Source: Bradyrhizobium sp. cir1 | GTDB lineage: Bacteria > Pseudomonadota > Alphaproteobacteria > Rhizobiales > Xanthobacteraceae | Length of the DNA stretch: 64,000 nucleotides | Reading direction: 5' to 3' | NCBI RefSeq assembly: GCF_014198245.1 | Contig: NZ_JACIHE010000003.1 | Location: 434,001 to 498,000 of the forward strand | Shown here: piece by piece, positions 1-8,645 of the stretch | Numbering within the stretch: position 1 is the stretch's first letter | Layout of the letters: each line of letters begins with the position of its first letter | Made by a program: the position numbers and the translations under genes | Notes under the pieces: model-generated | Seen by the model: only the letters and a program-made list of their open reading frames with translations | The model's database searches: none | Told to the model about the DNA's origin: nothing

Positions 1-2
1 GC

Positions 3-1466
3 GGCATCAAGCGCGGCGACCGCGTGATGATCGCGCTGCAGAACTCGCCGCAATATGTCATCGCCTATTACGCGGTGATGCGGGCGGATGCCGTGATCGT
101 GCCGGTCAATCCCATGAACAAGACCGTCGAGATCGCGTATCTCGCCGCAGACAGCGGCGCCAGGGTTGCGATCATCGGCAGCGAACTGAGTGATGTGTTT
201 GCTCCGCTGGTGGGCGAGGCGATCACGCATGCGATTGTCGCGCAGTACCGCGACGAGGTTCCGGCCGCGACGCCCTATACGCTTCCTTCATGCGTCACCG
301 AAGCGCCGTCGAAGGTGCCGTCGTCGCCGGGCTGGCATTTGTGGTCGTCGGCGATCGCACGAAGCTTGCGGCCCGGCGCTATGACTGCGGGTCCGGACGA
401 TCTCATGATCCTGCCCTATACCTCGGGCACGACGGGCAAGCCCAAGGCCTGCATGCATACCCATCGCAGCGCGCTGTTCACTGCGGTGTTGCAGGCGCGC
501 TGGTACGGGCTCGATGGCAGCGACGTGATGAGCGGCTTCATGCCGTTGTTCCATGTCGCGGGCATGCAGGGTTCGATGAATGCCGCCATCGTCACCGGCG
601 CCACGCTGCTGCTGATGGCGCGCTGGGACAAGGATCTGCTCCCGGACCTGTTCGAGACCTATGGCGTGACGTTCTGGAACGCGGCGCCGACCATGATCGT
701 GGACGTGCTCGCAAGCGCGCGCTTCCGCGACAGATGCTTTGCGAAGCTCAAGGTACTGACCGGCGGCGGCGCGGCGATGCCGACCGCGGTGGCCGAACGG
801 CTCAAAGGGCGATTCGGGCTCGATTTCGTCGAGGGCTACGGCATGACCGAGACGATGTCGCCGACCCATCTCAACCCGATGGCGGCGCCGAAGCCGCAGT
901 GCCTCGGCATCGCCGTGCAGGAGACCGACGCAAGGATCATCGATCCCGAGAGCCTGATCGAGCTCGACGACAATGTCGTCGGCGAGATCGTCGTGCACGG
1001 GCCGCAGGTGCTGCAGGGCTACTGGAACAGGCCGCAGGCGGATGCCGAAGCCTTCATCGAGCTCGACGGCAAGCGATTCCTGCGCACGGGCGATCTCGGT
1101 TATCGCGATGCCGACGGCTATTTCTTCGCGGTCGACCGCCTGAAGCGGATGATCAATGTCAGCGGCTTCAAGGTGTGGCCGGCCGAGGTCGAGGCGGCGA
1201 TGTACCAGAACCGGGCCATCCGGGAGTGCTGCATCATTTCGGCGCCGGACGGCTATCGCGGCGAGACGGTCAAGGCGCTGGTGGTGCTCGATGAAGCCGC
1301 ACGCGTGACGACATCGGAGGACGACATTGTCGGCTGGGCGCGCGGCGCGATGGCGAGCTACAAGGCGCCGCGCGCCGTCGTCTTCGTCGAGTCCCTGCCG
1401 CGGACCGCCAGCAACAAGATCAACTGGCGCCTGTTGCAGGACGCCGAATGGGGGCGGACGGCATGA
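3..1466 (+). CDS. Acyl-CoA synthetase (AMP-forming), 5' truncated
   Basis: Class I adenylate-forming enzyme that activates a carboxylic acid with ATP and joins it to CoA. The reading frame is open to the left edge, so the N-terminus lies outside the window. What is present has the AMP-binding signature YTSGTTGKPKACMH, the GYGMTET motif, the TGDLGYRDADGYFF hinge region, the VSGFKVWPAEVE stretch and a C-terminal NKINWR with the expected catalytic lysine. These cover almost the whole family length of about 500-550 residues. The substrate cannot be read from sequence; medium- or long-chain or aryl acids are all possible. It lies 103 bp before the carbamoylase gene on the same strand and may feed the same catabolic block. 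Function class is confident, role is inferred. Confidence 0.9.
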   Translation, partial: GIKRGDRVMIALQNSPQYVIAYYAVMRADAVIVPVNPMNKTVEIAYLAADSGARVAIIGSELSDVFAPLVGEAITHAIVAQYRDEVPAATPYTLPSCVTEAPSKVPSSPGWHLWSSAIARSLRPGAMTAGPDDLMILPYTSGTTGKPKACMHTHRSALFTAVLQARWYGLDGSDVMSGFMPLFHVAGMQGSMNAAIVTGATLLLMARWDKDLLPDLFETYGVTFWNAAPTMIVDVLASARFRDRCFAKLKVLTGGGAAMPTAVAERLKGRFGLDFVEGYGMTETMSPTHLNPMAAPKPQCLGIAVQETDARIIDPESLIELDDNVVGEIVVHGPQVLQGYWNRPQADAEAFIELDGKRFLRTGDLGYRDADGYFFAVDRLKRMINVSGFKVWPAEVEAAMYQNRAIRECCIISAPDGYRGETVKALVVLDEAARVTTSEDDIVGWARGAMASYKAPRAVVFVESLPRTASNKINWRLLQDAEWGRTA

Positions 1467-1569
1467 AAGCTGCTTGGCTGGAAAAGCGGTGCGAGGCTGC
1501 GTTAAGCTGCGCGCGCCGGAACATCCCTAAAGCCGCTGCTTCCTCCGAGAGATCACCAGGAATTCGCTG

Positions 1570-2502
1570 ATGCGCATCGTCAATGTCGCCGCCGCCCAGA
1601 TGGGCCCGATCCAGAAAGCCGACAGCCGCGAGGCCGTGGTCAAGCGCATGATCGCGCTGATGGACGAGGCCAAAAGCAAGGGCGCCGACCTGATCGTCTA
1701 TCCCGAGCTGGCGCTGACGACGTTCTTCCCGCGCTGGTATGTCGAGGACCGCTCGGAGTTCGACATCTGGTTCGAACGTGAAATGCCGAACGCGGCGACC
1801 AGGCCGCTGTTCGAGCGCGCGGCGCAGCACGGGATGGCGATGAATTTCGGCTATGCCGAGCTGACGCCGGACGGACACCATTTCAACACAGCGATCCTGA
1901 CCGACAAATCCGGCAAGATCGTCGGCAAATATCGCAAGGTCCATCTGCCGGGCCATGTGGAATACGACACCAAGCGCTCGCACCAGCATCTGGAGAAGCG
2001 CTATTTCGAGCCGGGCGATCTCGGCTTCCAAGTCTGGCGGGAGCTCGGCGGCATCATCGGCATGGCGATCTGCAACGATCGCCGCTGGCCCGAGACCTAT
2101 CGCGTCATGGGCCTGCAGGGCGTCGAGATGGTGCTGATCGGCTACAACACGCCGTCCGTGAATGCGGAGAAGAGCGAGGAGGGCGTCGAGAAGCGCCTGT
2201 TCCACAATCGCCTCTCGGTGCAGGCCGGCGCCTACCAGAATGCGACCTGGGTGGTTGCGGTCGCCAAGGCCGGCAATGAGGACGGCCACCCGCTGTTCGG
2301 CGGCAGCCTGATCGTCGATCCCAATGGCGAGATTGTCGCCGAGGCCAAGACGGATGACGACGAGGTTCTGGTTTATCCTTGCGACCTCGACGCCACCATT
2401 TTCGGCAAGACCACGATCTTCGATTTCGCCCGGCATCGCCGCATCGAGCATTACGGGCTGATCACCAGCCGGACCGGCGCGGTGCCGCCGCCGGAGAAGT
2501 GA
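1570..2502 (+). CDS. N-carbamoyl-D-amino-acid hydrolase (nitrilase superfamily)
   Basis: 310-residue carbon-nitrogen hydrolase. It hydrolyses N-carbamoyl amino acids to the free amino acid, CO2 and ammonia. The catalytic triad is visible as E46 (VYPELALTTFFPRW), K123 (GKYRKVHLPGH) and C168 (AICNDRRWPETYRVMG). The stretches FFPRW, LEKRYFEPGDLGF and CNDRRWPET closely match what I remember of the Agrobacterium D-carbamoylase, so D-specificity is likely rather than beta-ureidopropionase activity. The length agrees with that family (about 304). The ATG start gives a natural N-terminus (MRIVNVAAAQMGPI). Its stop overlaps the start of the flavin reductase (TGATG), so the two are translationally coupled. 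A racemase and a hydantoinase lie within 1.4 kb downstream, which supports a role in hydantoin use. Confidence 0.9.
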   Translation: MRIVNVAAAQMGPIQKADSREAVVKRMIALMDEAKSKGADLIVYPELALTTFFPRWYVEDRSEFDIWFEREMPNAATRPLFERAAQHGMAMNFGYAELTPDGHHFNTAILTDKSGKIVGKYRKVHLPGHVEYDTKRSHQHLEKRYFEPGDLGFQVWRELGGIIGMAICNDRRWPETYRVMGLQGVEMVLIGYNTPSVNAEKSEEGVEKRLFHNRLSVQAGAYQNATWVVAVAKAGNEDGHPLFGGSLIVDPNGEIVAEAKTDDDEVLVYPCDLDATIFGKTTIFDFARHRRIEHYGLITSRTGAVPPPEK

Positions 2503-3167
2503 TGCCGATGGCGGACAAAGGCATCTCACTGCGTGAACTGGATCCGCGCGATCGCTACAAGCTGCTTTGCGGCGTGGTGGTGCCGCGGCCGATCGCGCTG
2601 GTGACGACGCTGGATGAGAACGGCGCGGTCAATGCCGCACCGTTCAGCTTCTTCAACGTGTTCTCGGAGAGTCCCGCGCTGATCGTGCTCGGACTCCAGC
2701 ACAAGCCGGATCACTCGCCGAAGGACACCACCCGCAACATCCACCGCGATGGTGAGTTCGTGGTTCACATGGTGGATGAGGCGCTGTCGGTCGCGATGAA
2801 CGACTGCGCGGTCGATTTCCCCTCCGGCGACAGCGAGGTCGCCGCGACGGGGCTTGCGACGCTTCCCTCCGTCGACGTGAAGGTGCCGCGTCTCGCCGCG
2901 GCGCCGTTTGCGCTGGAATGCCGACGTCACGTCGTGCTGAACTTCTCGCCGGATCGCGAGCTCCTGGTCGGCGAGGTCTTGCGGGTTCACGCCCGCGAAG
3001 GCCTCGTCGACACCGCCAACATGTATGTCGATCTCGAGGCCTACCGGCCGATCGGCCGCATGTTCGGCAATCTCTACACCACGCAGCGGGACACGTTTGC
3101 GCTCGTCCGCGAGAGCCATGCGCAATGGCTCGCGCGCCAGGACACCAAAGAGCTGAAGGACGCCTAG
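2502..3167 (+). CDS. Flavin reductase family protein (DIM6/NTAB-like)
   Basis: 221 residues. Belongs to the FMN-binding flavin reductase-like group; the core VVVPRPIALVTTLDENGAVN followed by APFSFFNVFSESPALI is typical of FMN-binding split-barrel proteins. Such proteins either supply reduced flavin to a monooxygenase or act as stand-alone FMN reductases. The ATG at 2502 overlaps the carbamoylase stop; a second in-frame ATG at 2508 is possible. The frame stays open upstream into the carbamoylase gene, but that N-terminal extension would be unnatural. The 3' end overlaps the convergent racemase gene by 4 bp. A FAD monooxygenase-like protein is encoded 4 kb downstream and could be a partner, but this is only context. 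Confidence 0.85.
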   Translation: MPMADKGISLRELDPRDRYKLLCGVVVPRPIALVTTLDENGAVNAAPFSFFNVFSESPALIVLGLQHKPDHSPKDTTRNIHRDGEFVVHMVDEALSVAMNDCAVDFPSGDSEVAATGLATLPSVDVKVPRLAAAPFALECRRHVVLNFSPDRELLVGEVLRVHAREGLVDTANMYVDLEAYRPIGRMFGNLYTTQRDTFALVRESHAQWLARQDTKELKDA

Positions 3168-3826
3168 TGAGCCGAGAACTGCACCGTACCCAGCGCCATG
3201 GTGACGGCCGCCTGTGTCGGGTCGATCACGGGAATGCGCAGCGCGTCTTCGAGCGGACGGCGGTGGCGCGCCATGCCGGCGCAGCCCATCACGATGGCGC
3301 GCGCGCCGTCCTCGTCGCGCAGCGCGCGGCCGATCTCGATCATTTTGGCGAGCGTGCCTTCGCCCGAGGCGGTTTCGGCAACGCTCATGTTGAGCGGCCG
3401 CTCGCCGGCAAGGCGCTCGGTCAATCCCATCTGCCTGAGATAGCGCATGTGGCGCGGGATCGAGCGCTGCGCGATCGCAATCACGCCGAAGGTCTCCGCG
3501 CGGGCGAGCGCCGTCAGCACGCCGCACTCGGCGATGCCGAACACGGGGCGGTCGGTGCCTTCGCGGCAGACCTGAAGCCCGGGATCGCTGTAGCAGGCGA
3601 TGACGAAGGCGGCCGAGCTGTTGTCGCTTTCGACGAGCTTTCGCAGCGGCATCGCTACGCTATCGACGTCTGCCTGGCTTTCAATGCCGAACGGACCCTC
3701 GGCCAGCGTCTGGCAGACCACCTCCGGCCCGCCCTCGAAACCGAGCGGCTTCAACGCATCCTCCAACCCTTGCGTGACCTTGTGGTTGGAGTTCGGGTTG
3801 ATGACGAGAATGCGTGGCCGGGACAT
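3164..3826 (-). CDS. Hydantoin racemase (Asp/Glu racemase family)
   Basis: 220-residue member of the Asp/Glu/hydantoin racemase family. It interconverts D- and L-5-substituted hydantoins by a two-cysteine mechanism. The two catalytic cysteines are visible as C78 (IACYSDPGL) and C182 (MGCAGMA), and the N-terminus RILVINPNSN is the usual family opening. ATG start at 3826. It is the only minus-strand gene of the block, divergent from the hydantoinase (56 bp between starts) and tail-to-tail with the flavin reductase. With a D-hydantoinase and a D-carbamoylase beside it, racemisation would allow full conversion of racemic hydantoins. Other family members act on allantoin or maleate, so the substrate is not proven. 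Confidence 0.88.
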   Translation of the reverse strand: MSRPRILVINPNSNHKVTQGLEDALKPLGFEGGPEVVCQTLAEGPFGIESQADVDSVAMPLRKLVESDNSSAAFVIACYSDPGLQVCREGTDRPVFGIAECGVLTALARAETFGVIAIAQRSIPRHMRYLRQMGLTERLAGERPLNMSVAETASGEGTLAKMIEIGRALRDEDGARAIVMGCAGMARHRRPLEDALRIPVIDPTQAAVTMALGTVQFSAH

Positions 3827-3882
3827 GATGGTCTTCCTGCGAAATTACGAGTACGTGCCTTGAGCCTATCACGGAGTGCCTC
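3827..3882. promoter_or_regulatory. Divergent promoter gap between racemase and hydantoinase
   Basis: Only 56 bp separate the two divergent start codons, so both promoters and any operator must lie here or extend into the coding sequences. The stretch is less GC-rich than its surroundings (GCGAAATTACGAGTACG). I could not assign a clear -35/-10 pair, and it does not contain the CGAAG palindrome found near the marR gene. Confidence 0.4.
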
Positions 3883-5352
3883 ATGACTGAACCCGCTTAC
3901 GACCTGATCATCCGCGGCGGCCGCGTCGCCACCACCACCGACGTCTTCGAGGCCGACGTCGCCATCTCAGGCGAGACCATCGCAGCCATCGGCCGCGGGC
4001 TTCCCCCGGCCAAGCGCGAGATCGACGCACGCGGCAAGCTGGTGCTGCCCGGCGGCGTCGACAGCCACGCCCATATCGAGCAGCTGTCGGCGGCCGGCAT
4101 CATGAACGCAGATACGTTCGAGAGCGCCACCGTGTCAGCGGCCTTCGGCGGCACCACCACGGTGATCCCGTTCGCCGCCCAGCATGTCGGCATGAAGCTG
4201 CCGCAGGTGGTGGAGGACTATCACGCGCTGGCGAAGAAGGGCGCCGTGATCGACTACGCCTTTCACATGATCATCGCGGATGCGACCAAGGAAACGGTCG
4301 AGGAGCACATTCCAGCGCTGGTGAAGCAGGGCCACGCCTCGATCAAGATTTTCATGACCTACGACCGGCTCAAGGTCGACGACGAGCCGCTGCTCGACAT
4401 TCTGCTCGCCGCGCGCCAGTCCGGCGCGATGCTGTGCGCCCATGCCGAAAACCACGGCATCATCGCCTGGATGGTGAAGCGGCTACTCGCGCGCGGCTAT
4501 ACCATGCCGAAATATCACGCCGTCAGCCATGCCCGTGTGTCGGAGGCCGAAGCCTTCACGCGGCTGATCGGCATGGCGGCGCTGATCGACCAGCCCATCA
4601 TGATCTTCCATGTCTCGACTGCCGAAGGCGCCAAGGTGATCCGCGACTCCCGCGGGCAGGGGCTGAAGGTCTTCGCCGAGACCTGTCCGCAATACCTGTT
4701 CCTTACCGCGAACGATCTCGACAAGTCCGGCGCCGAAGGCGCCAAATGGATGTGCAGCCCGCCGCCGCGCACGCATGCCGACCAGGAGGCGCTGTGGCAG
4801 GCGCTGTCGCTCGGCGATCTCCAGACCATCTCGTCGGATCATGCGCCGTATCGCTATGACGAGACCGGCAAGCTGCGCGCCGGCCCCAATCCCAATTTCA
4901 AGCAGGTGGCCAACGGCCTGCCCGGACTGGAGCTGCGGCTGCCGCTGCTGTTCGACGCGATGGTGTCGAAGGGACGGCTTGGCCTGGAAAAATTCGTCGA
5001 GCTGACTGCGACGGCGCCGGCAAAAATCTACAATCTGCATCCGCGCAAGGGCTCGATCGCGGTCGGCGCCGACGCCGATATCGCGATCTGGGATCCCAAC
5101 CGCGAGACCGTGATCGCCGACGAGATGATGCACGATCTCACCGGCTACACGCCGTTCGCGGGCCGGAAGCTGAAGGGCTGGCCGGTGACCACGCTCTCGC
5201 GCGGGCGCGTGATCGTCGACGGCAACAAGTGCCTCGCGAGCGCCGGCAGCGGAAAATTCCTGGCGCGCAGCGGCGGCGAGGCCGCCAAGCCCACCGGCCG
5301 GCTCGTTGCCGACATGGATCCGGAACGGAATTTCGGAGCAAAACTGCTGTGA
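3883..5352 (+). CDS. hydA: D-hydantoinase / dihydropyrimidinase
   Basis: 489-residue cyclic amidohydrolase that opens hydantoin or dihydropyrimidine rings to N-carbamoyl amino acids. The binuclear metal site is complete: H62 and H64 (DSHAHIE), carboxylated K155 (SIKIFMTY), H187 (CAHAENH), H243 (FHVSTAEGA) and D319 (SSDHAPY). The typical end region with ADADIAIWDP and PFAGRKLKGWP is present. Length fits the family (about 460-490). Upstream it faces the racemase; downstream it is followed after 16 bp by an epimerase gene. Together with the carbamoylase and the racemase it completes a hydantoin to D-amino-acid route. Pyrimidine degradation is the alternative, but the D-type carbamoylase and the racemase argue for hydantoins. 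Confidence 0.92.
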   Translation: MTEPAYDLIIRGGRVATTTDVFEADVAISGETIAAIGRGLPPAKREIDARGKLVLPGGVDSHAHIEQLSAAGIMNADTFESATVSAAFGGTTTVIPFAAQHVGMKLPQVVEDYHALAKKGAVIDYAFHMIIADATKETVEEHIPALVKQGHASIKIFMTYDRLKVDDEPLLDILLAARQSGAMLCAHAENHGIIAWMVKRLLARGYTMPKYHAVSHARVSEAEAFTRLIGMAALIDQPIMIFHVSTAEGAKVIRDSRGQGLKVFAETCPQYLFLTANDLDKSGAEGAKWMCSPPPRTHADQEALWQALSLGDLQTISSDHAPYRYDETGKLRAGPNPNFKQVANGLPGLELRLPLLFDAMVSKGRLGLEKFVELTATAPAKIYNLHPRKGSIAVGADADIAIWDPNRETVIADEMMHDLTGYTPFAGRKLKGWPVTTLSRGRVIVDGNKCLASAGSGKFLARSGGEAAKPTGRLVADMDPERNFGAKLL

Positions 5353-5368
5353 TGGTGGATCGCGCGCG

Positions 5369-6343
5369 ATGAAGATCGTCGTCTTCGGCGGCACCGGCTT
5401 TGTCGGCCTCAATCTCGCAGAGGTGCTGCTCGCGCGCGGGCACGAGGTGACGCTGTATGATCGCAAGCAACTTCCAGCCGGAGCGGAGCGATCCCTTACC
5501 GAGTACCGGGAGCGCCTCTCGATTGTTCAGGGCGAGATCACGGACGTCGAGAGGATCGATGCCCTCGTAAAACAAGGCTTTGATGCGCTTGTCCTTGGCG
5601 CTGTTATAACTGCCGGGGACCAGCTCGAGCGGTCCACGACCTCGAGCATCCTCGAGATCAATGTGATGGCTCAGATACCGATCCTGAGCGCTGCGATCCG
5701 CCGTGGCGTTCGGCGCGTGATCAATCTGTCCTCGGCATCTGCCTATGGTGCCGCGGGGCAACGCTATCCGGTACTGGACGAGGAGACGCCGTGCGATCCC
5801 GTCTCGTTCTACGCGATCAGCAAATTCACGTCAGAGCGATCGGTGGCGCGGCTTGCCGAGTTGTGGGGAGGCGATTTTCTCAGCGTGCGTTTGAGCGCCG
5901 TGTTCGGTCCTTGGGAACGGATCGGGAAGGTGCGCGATACGCCGAGCCTCCAATTCCAGATTCTCGCCGCGTTCGCGCGCGGCGAACCGGCCCTTCTCCC
6001 TGCGTCAGGCATCAAGGATTGGACCTACGCGCCGGACGCCGCCGAGGCGGTGGCCGTGCTGATCGAAGCCGAGCGGCCGCGCCACCGGCTCTACAACATC
6101 TCCAGCGGCGTGGCCTGGTCGGCGCTGCAATGGGGTGAGGCATTTGCGGCCTTGCATCCCGGGCTCGAGTGTCGGCTTGCGAACCCGGGCGAGAAGACCG
6201 TCATCAAGCTTCATGGTGGGGACCGGGCGCCGATGTCGGTCAAGCGGATGGCCGACGAGTTCGGCTGGCGTGCCCGGTTCGGCTGCGCGGAGTCGGCTGC
6301 CGCGATGAGCGCCTGGTGGATGCAGCACAGGGAGGGGATCTGA
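5369..6343 (+). CDS. NAD-dependent epimerase/dehydratase family protein
   Basis: 324-residue extended SDR protein. The N-terminal GGTGFVG motif (residues 7-13) binds the dinucleotide; SSASAYG and YAISK supply the Ser/Tyr/Lys catalytic set. The family covers sugar-nucleotide epimerases and many other NAD(P)-dependent enzymes, so the substrate is unknown. I chose the ATG at 5369 because it places the beta strand MKIVVFGGTG at the N-terminus; the frame is open further upstream but would read into the hydantoinase. It sits in a tight same-strand run: 16 bp after the hydantoinase and 1 bp before the SDR dehydrogenase. A catabolic role, rather than polysaccharide synthesis, is suggested only by this position. 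Confidence 0.85.
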   Translation: MKIVVFGGTGFVGLNLAEVLLARGHEVTLYDRKQLPAGAERSLTEYRERLSIVQGEITDVERIDALVKQGFDALVLGAVITAGDQLERSTTSSILEINVMAQIPILSAAIRRGVRRVINLSSASAYGAAGQRYPVLDEETPCDPVSFYAISKFTSERSVARLAELWGGDFLSVRLSAVFGPWERIGKVRDTPSLQFQILAAFARGEPALLPASGIKDWTYAPDAAEAVAVLIEAERPRHRLYNISSGVAWSALQWGEAFAALHPGLECRLANPGEKTVIKLHGGDRAPMSVKRMADEFGWRARFGCAESAAAMSAWWMQHREGI

Positions 6344-6344
6344 C

Positions 6345-7094
6345 ATGCGGCTGCAGGGGCGCACGGCCATCATCACGGGAGCAGGCTCGGGGATCGGCCG
6401 CGCCAGTGCAGAACTGTTCGCGGCGGAGGGCGCGCGCCTCGCGCTGGTCGATCGCGATGCCGCGGGGCTTGAGGAAACGCTGAGCCTCGTGAGCGAGGCA
6501 ACGACGCATGTCGGTGACGTCGGCGATGCCGCATTCGCCGAGACCGTTGTCGGTGATGTCGTGGCGCGGCACGACCGGCTCGACATCCTGATGACCGCAG
6601 CCGGCTTCTCCTGCGGCGGCACGGTGCTGACGACGAGCCTGGAAGACTGGGATGCGGTGTTTCGCACCAATGTCGGCGGCACCTGGCTGTGGGCGCGGGC
6701 CGCCGTGCCGCAGATGCAGCGGCAGCAGAGCGGATCGATCATCACGCTGGCATCGCAGCTTGCGATGGCCGGCGGCAAGGGCAACAGCGCCTATATCGCG
6801 GCCAAGGGTGCGATCATCAGCCTGACACGGACCATGGCGGTGGATTTCGCCACGGACGGCATTCGCGCCAACGCGATCGCGCCGGGCGCGATCGACACGC
6901 CGATGCTTCGCCGCAGCTTTGCCCGTCACGCCAATCCGGATGAAGTGCGTGAGGCCTCGCGCAATCGCCACGCCATGAAACGGTTCGGCCAGGCGGAAGA
7001 AATCGCACAGACTGCGCTGCATCTTGCCAGCGATGCGTCCTCGTTCACGACTGGCACCGTGGCGGTGGTCGACGGAGGCTGGCTCGCGGCATGA
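6345..7094 (+). CDS. SDR family NAD(P)-dependent oxidoreductase
   Basis: 249-residue classical short-chain dehydrogenase. The cofactor motif TGAGSGIG is at residues 11-18, the active-site tyrosine and lysine are in SAYIAAK, and IAPGAIDTPM is the usual PG motif region. The length is exactly that of the classical subfamily. It starts 1 bp after the epimerase stop, and its own stop overlaps the start of the FAD oxidoreductase (ATGA), so the three are very likely one transcript. It would oxidise or reduce an alcohol/ketone intermediate; which one cannot be told. Confidence 0.9.
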   Translation: MRLQGRTAIITGAGSGIGRASAELFAAEGARLALVDRDAAGLEETLSLVSEATTHVGDVGDAAFAETVVGDVVARHDRLDILMTAAGFSCGGTVLTTSLEDWDAVFRTNVGGTWLWARAAVPQMQRQQSGSIITLASQLAMAGGKGNSAYIAAKGAIISLTRTMAVDFATDGIRANAIAPGAIDTPMLRRSFARHANPDEVREASRNRHAMKRFGQAEEIAQTALHLASDASSFTTGTVAVVDGGWLAA

Positions 7095-8527
7095 GCGACG
7101 CGCTGACACAGCTCGAAGCCGCGGTTCGCGCCGATCTCGCGATGATCGCGCATCCCGGCGCCGCATGGCTTGAGCCGAAGACGGGGCCGGACGGCAAGCC
7201 CGCGCTGGACGTGCTCATTATCGGCGCCGGCCAGTCCGGCATCGCCATCGGCTTCGGCCTGATGCGCTCCCGCGTCAGCAACATCCTGCTGCTCGACAAG
7301 GCCGAGGAGGGCAAGGAGGGCCCGTGGCTCACCTATGCCCGCATGCCGACGCTGCGCAGCCCGAAGGACTACACCGGCCCGGATCTCGATATCCCGAGCC
7401 TGACCTATCAGTCCTGGCATGAAGCCCACTTCGGCAAGGAGAGCTGGCAGGAGCTTGGCCTGATCGCGCGCGAGCACTGGGCGGAGTATCTGCTCTGGCT
7501 GCGGCGCACGATCGGCTTGCCGGTGCGCAACGCTTGCGAGCTCCTGGAGGTCACGCCGGCGTCCGACGGCCTGCTCGCCGCGCGCGTGAAACGGGCTGGA
7601 GAGGTCGAGGCCCTCTACGCCCGCAAGATCGTGCTGGCGACAGGGCAGGAGGGCATGGGCGACTGGATGATCCCGGAGCAGCTAGCGCATCTGCCGGCGA
7701 GCTCCGTTGCGACGGTCGCCGACGACATCGATTTCGAGAGCCTGCGCGGCAGGCGTGTGGCCGTGATCGGCGCTGGCGCTTCCGCCTTCGACAATGCGGC
7801 GACGGCTCTGGAGGCGGGTGCCACCGAGGTGCACCTGCTGTGCCGCCGCGCGCAGATCCAGGTGATCCAGCCCTATCGCTGGCTGACTTTCCGCGGGTTC
7901 CTCCGTCATCTCAGCGATCTCGACGATGCCTGGCGCTGGCGCTTCATGCGCAAGATCCTCGAAATGCGGGAAGGATTTCCGCAACCGACCTATGACCGCT
8001 GCGAGCGTCACGCCAATTTCACATTGCACGAGGGCGCGCCGCTCGAGGCTGCGCGCCAGACGGTCGCCGGCGTTGAACTCGAGACGCCGCGCGGTGCGAT
8101 CACGGCGGATTTCGTCATCTGCGGCACCGGCATCGACATGAATTTTGCCGGCCGCGGCGAGCTCGCCAAATTCGCCGGCAACATCGCGACCTGGGCCGAC
8201 CGCTACCAGCCGCCGGAGAGCGAACGCAACGAACGGCTCGGCCGCTTTCCGTATCTCGCCGATGATTACGCCTTCACCGAGCTTGTGCCGGGAAAGACGC
8301 CTTGGATATCCGACATCCATCTCTTCGCCATTGCCTCCACCATGAGCTTCGGTCCGTCGGGATCGTCGATCAACGCGATGACGACCGCCGTCCCAAAGCT
8401 GGTCCACGGCCTGACGCGCGGCCTGTTCCGCGCCGATATCGCGCGTCACTGGGCCTCGCTCAGCGCCTATGACGTGCCGCAGGCCGTGGTGACGCGGCCG
8501 GCGCGAAAAACGGAGCAATCGCTGTGA
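7091..8527 (+). CDS. FAD/NAD(P)-binding oxidoreductase (flavin monooxygenase-like)
   Basis: 478-residue protein with two Rossmann motifs: GAGQSG at residues 45-50 for FAD and VIGAGASAFDNA near residue 225 for NAD(P)H. This layout is found in flavin-containing and Baeyer-Villiger-type monooxygenases. The canonical BVMO/FMO fingerprint (FxGxxxHxxxW) is not obvious, so the assignment stays at superfamily level. About 40 residues precede the first Rossmann fold. The start overlaps the SDR stop by 4 bp. It is the last gene of the tight run that starts with the hydantoinase; a 118-bp gap then separates it from the first transporter. A ring or carbonyl oxygenation step would fit the catabolic setting but is inference. 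Confidence 0.85.
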   Translation: MSDALTQLEAAVRADLAMIAHPGAAWLEPKTGPDGKPALDVLIIGAGQSGIAIGFGLMRSRVSNILLLDKAEEGKEGPWLTYARMPTLRSPKDYTGPDLDIPSLTYQSWHEAHFGKESWQELGLIAREHWAEYLLWLRRTIGLPVRNACELLEVTPASDGLLAARVKRAGEVEALYARKIVLATGQEGMGDWMIPEQLAHLPASSVATVADDIDFESLRGRRVAVIGAGASAFDNAATALEAGATEVHLLCRRAQIQVIQPYRWLTFRGFLRHLSDLDDAWRWRFMRKILEMREGFPQPTYDRCERHANFTLHEGAPLEAARQTVAGVELETPRGAITADFVICGTGIDMNFAGRGELAKFAGNIATWADRYQPPESERNERLGRFPYLADDYAFTELVPGKTPWISDIHLFAIASTMSFGPSGSSINAMTTAVPKLVHGLTRGLFRADIARHWASLSAYDVPQAVVTRPARKTEQSL

Positions 8528-8645
8528 TCATCCATGCGCCGCCGCGACGATGCGTCCTCAAAACGCCTCATGAGACTGGCGCGCAACTTGCTTCTTTCTT
8601 AACCTGCCTTGCTGGCGTTCTCGTTCGAAATTCAGGGAAAAACCA

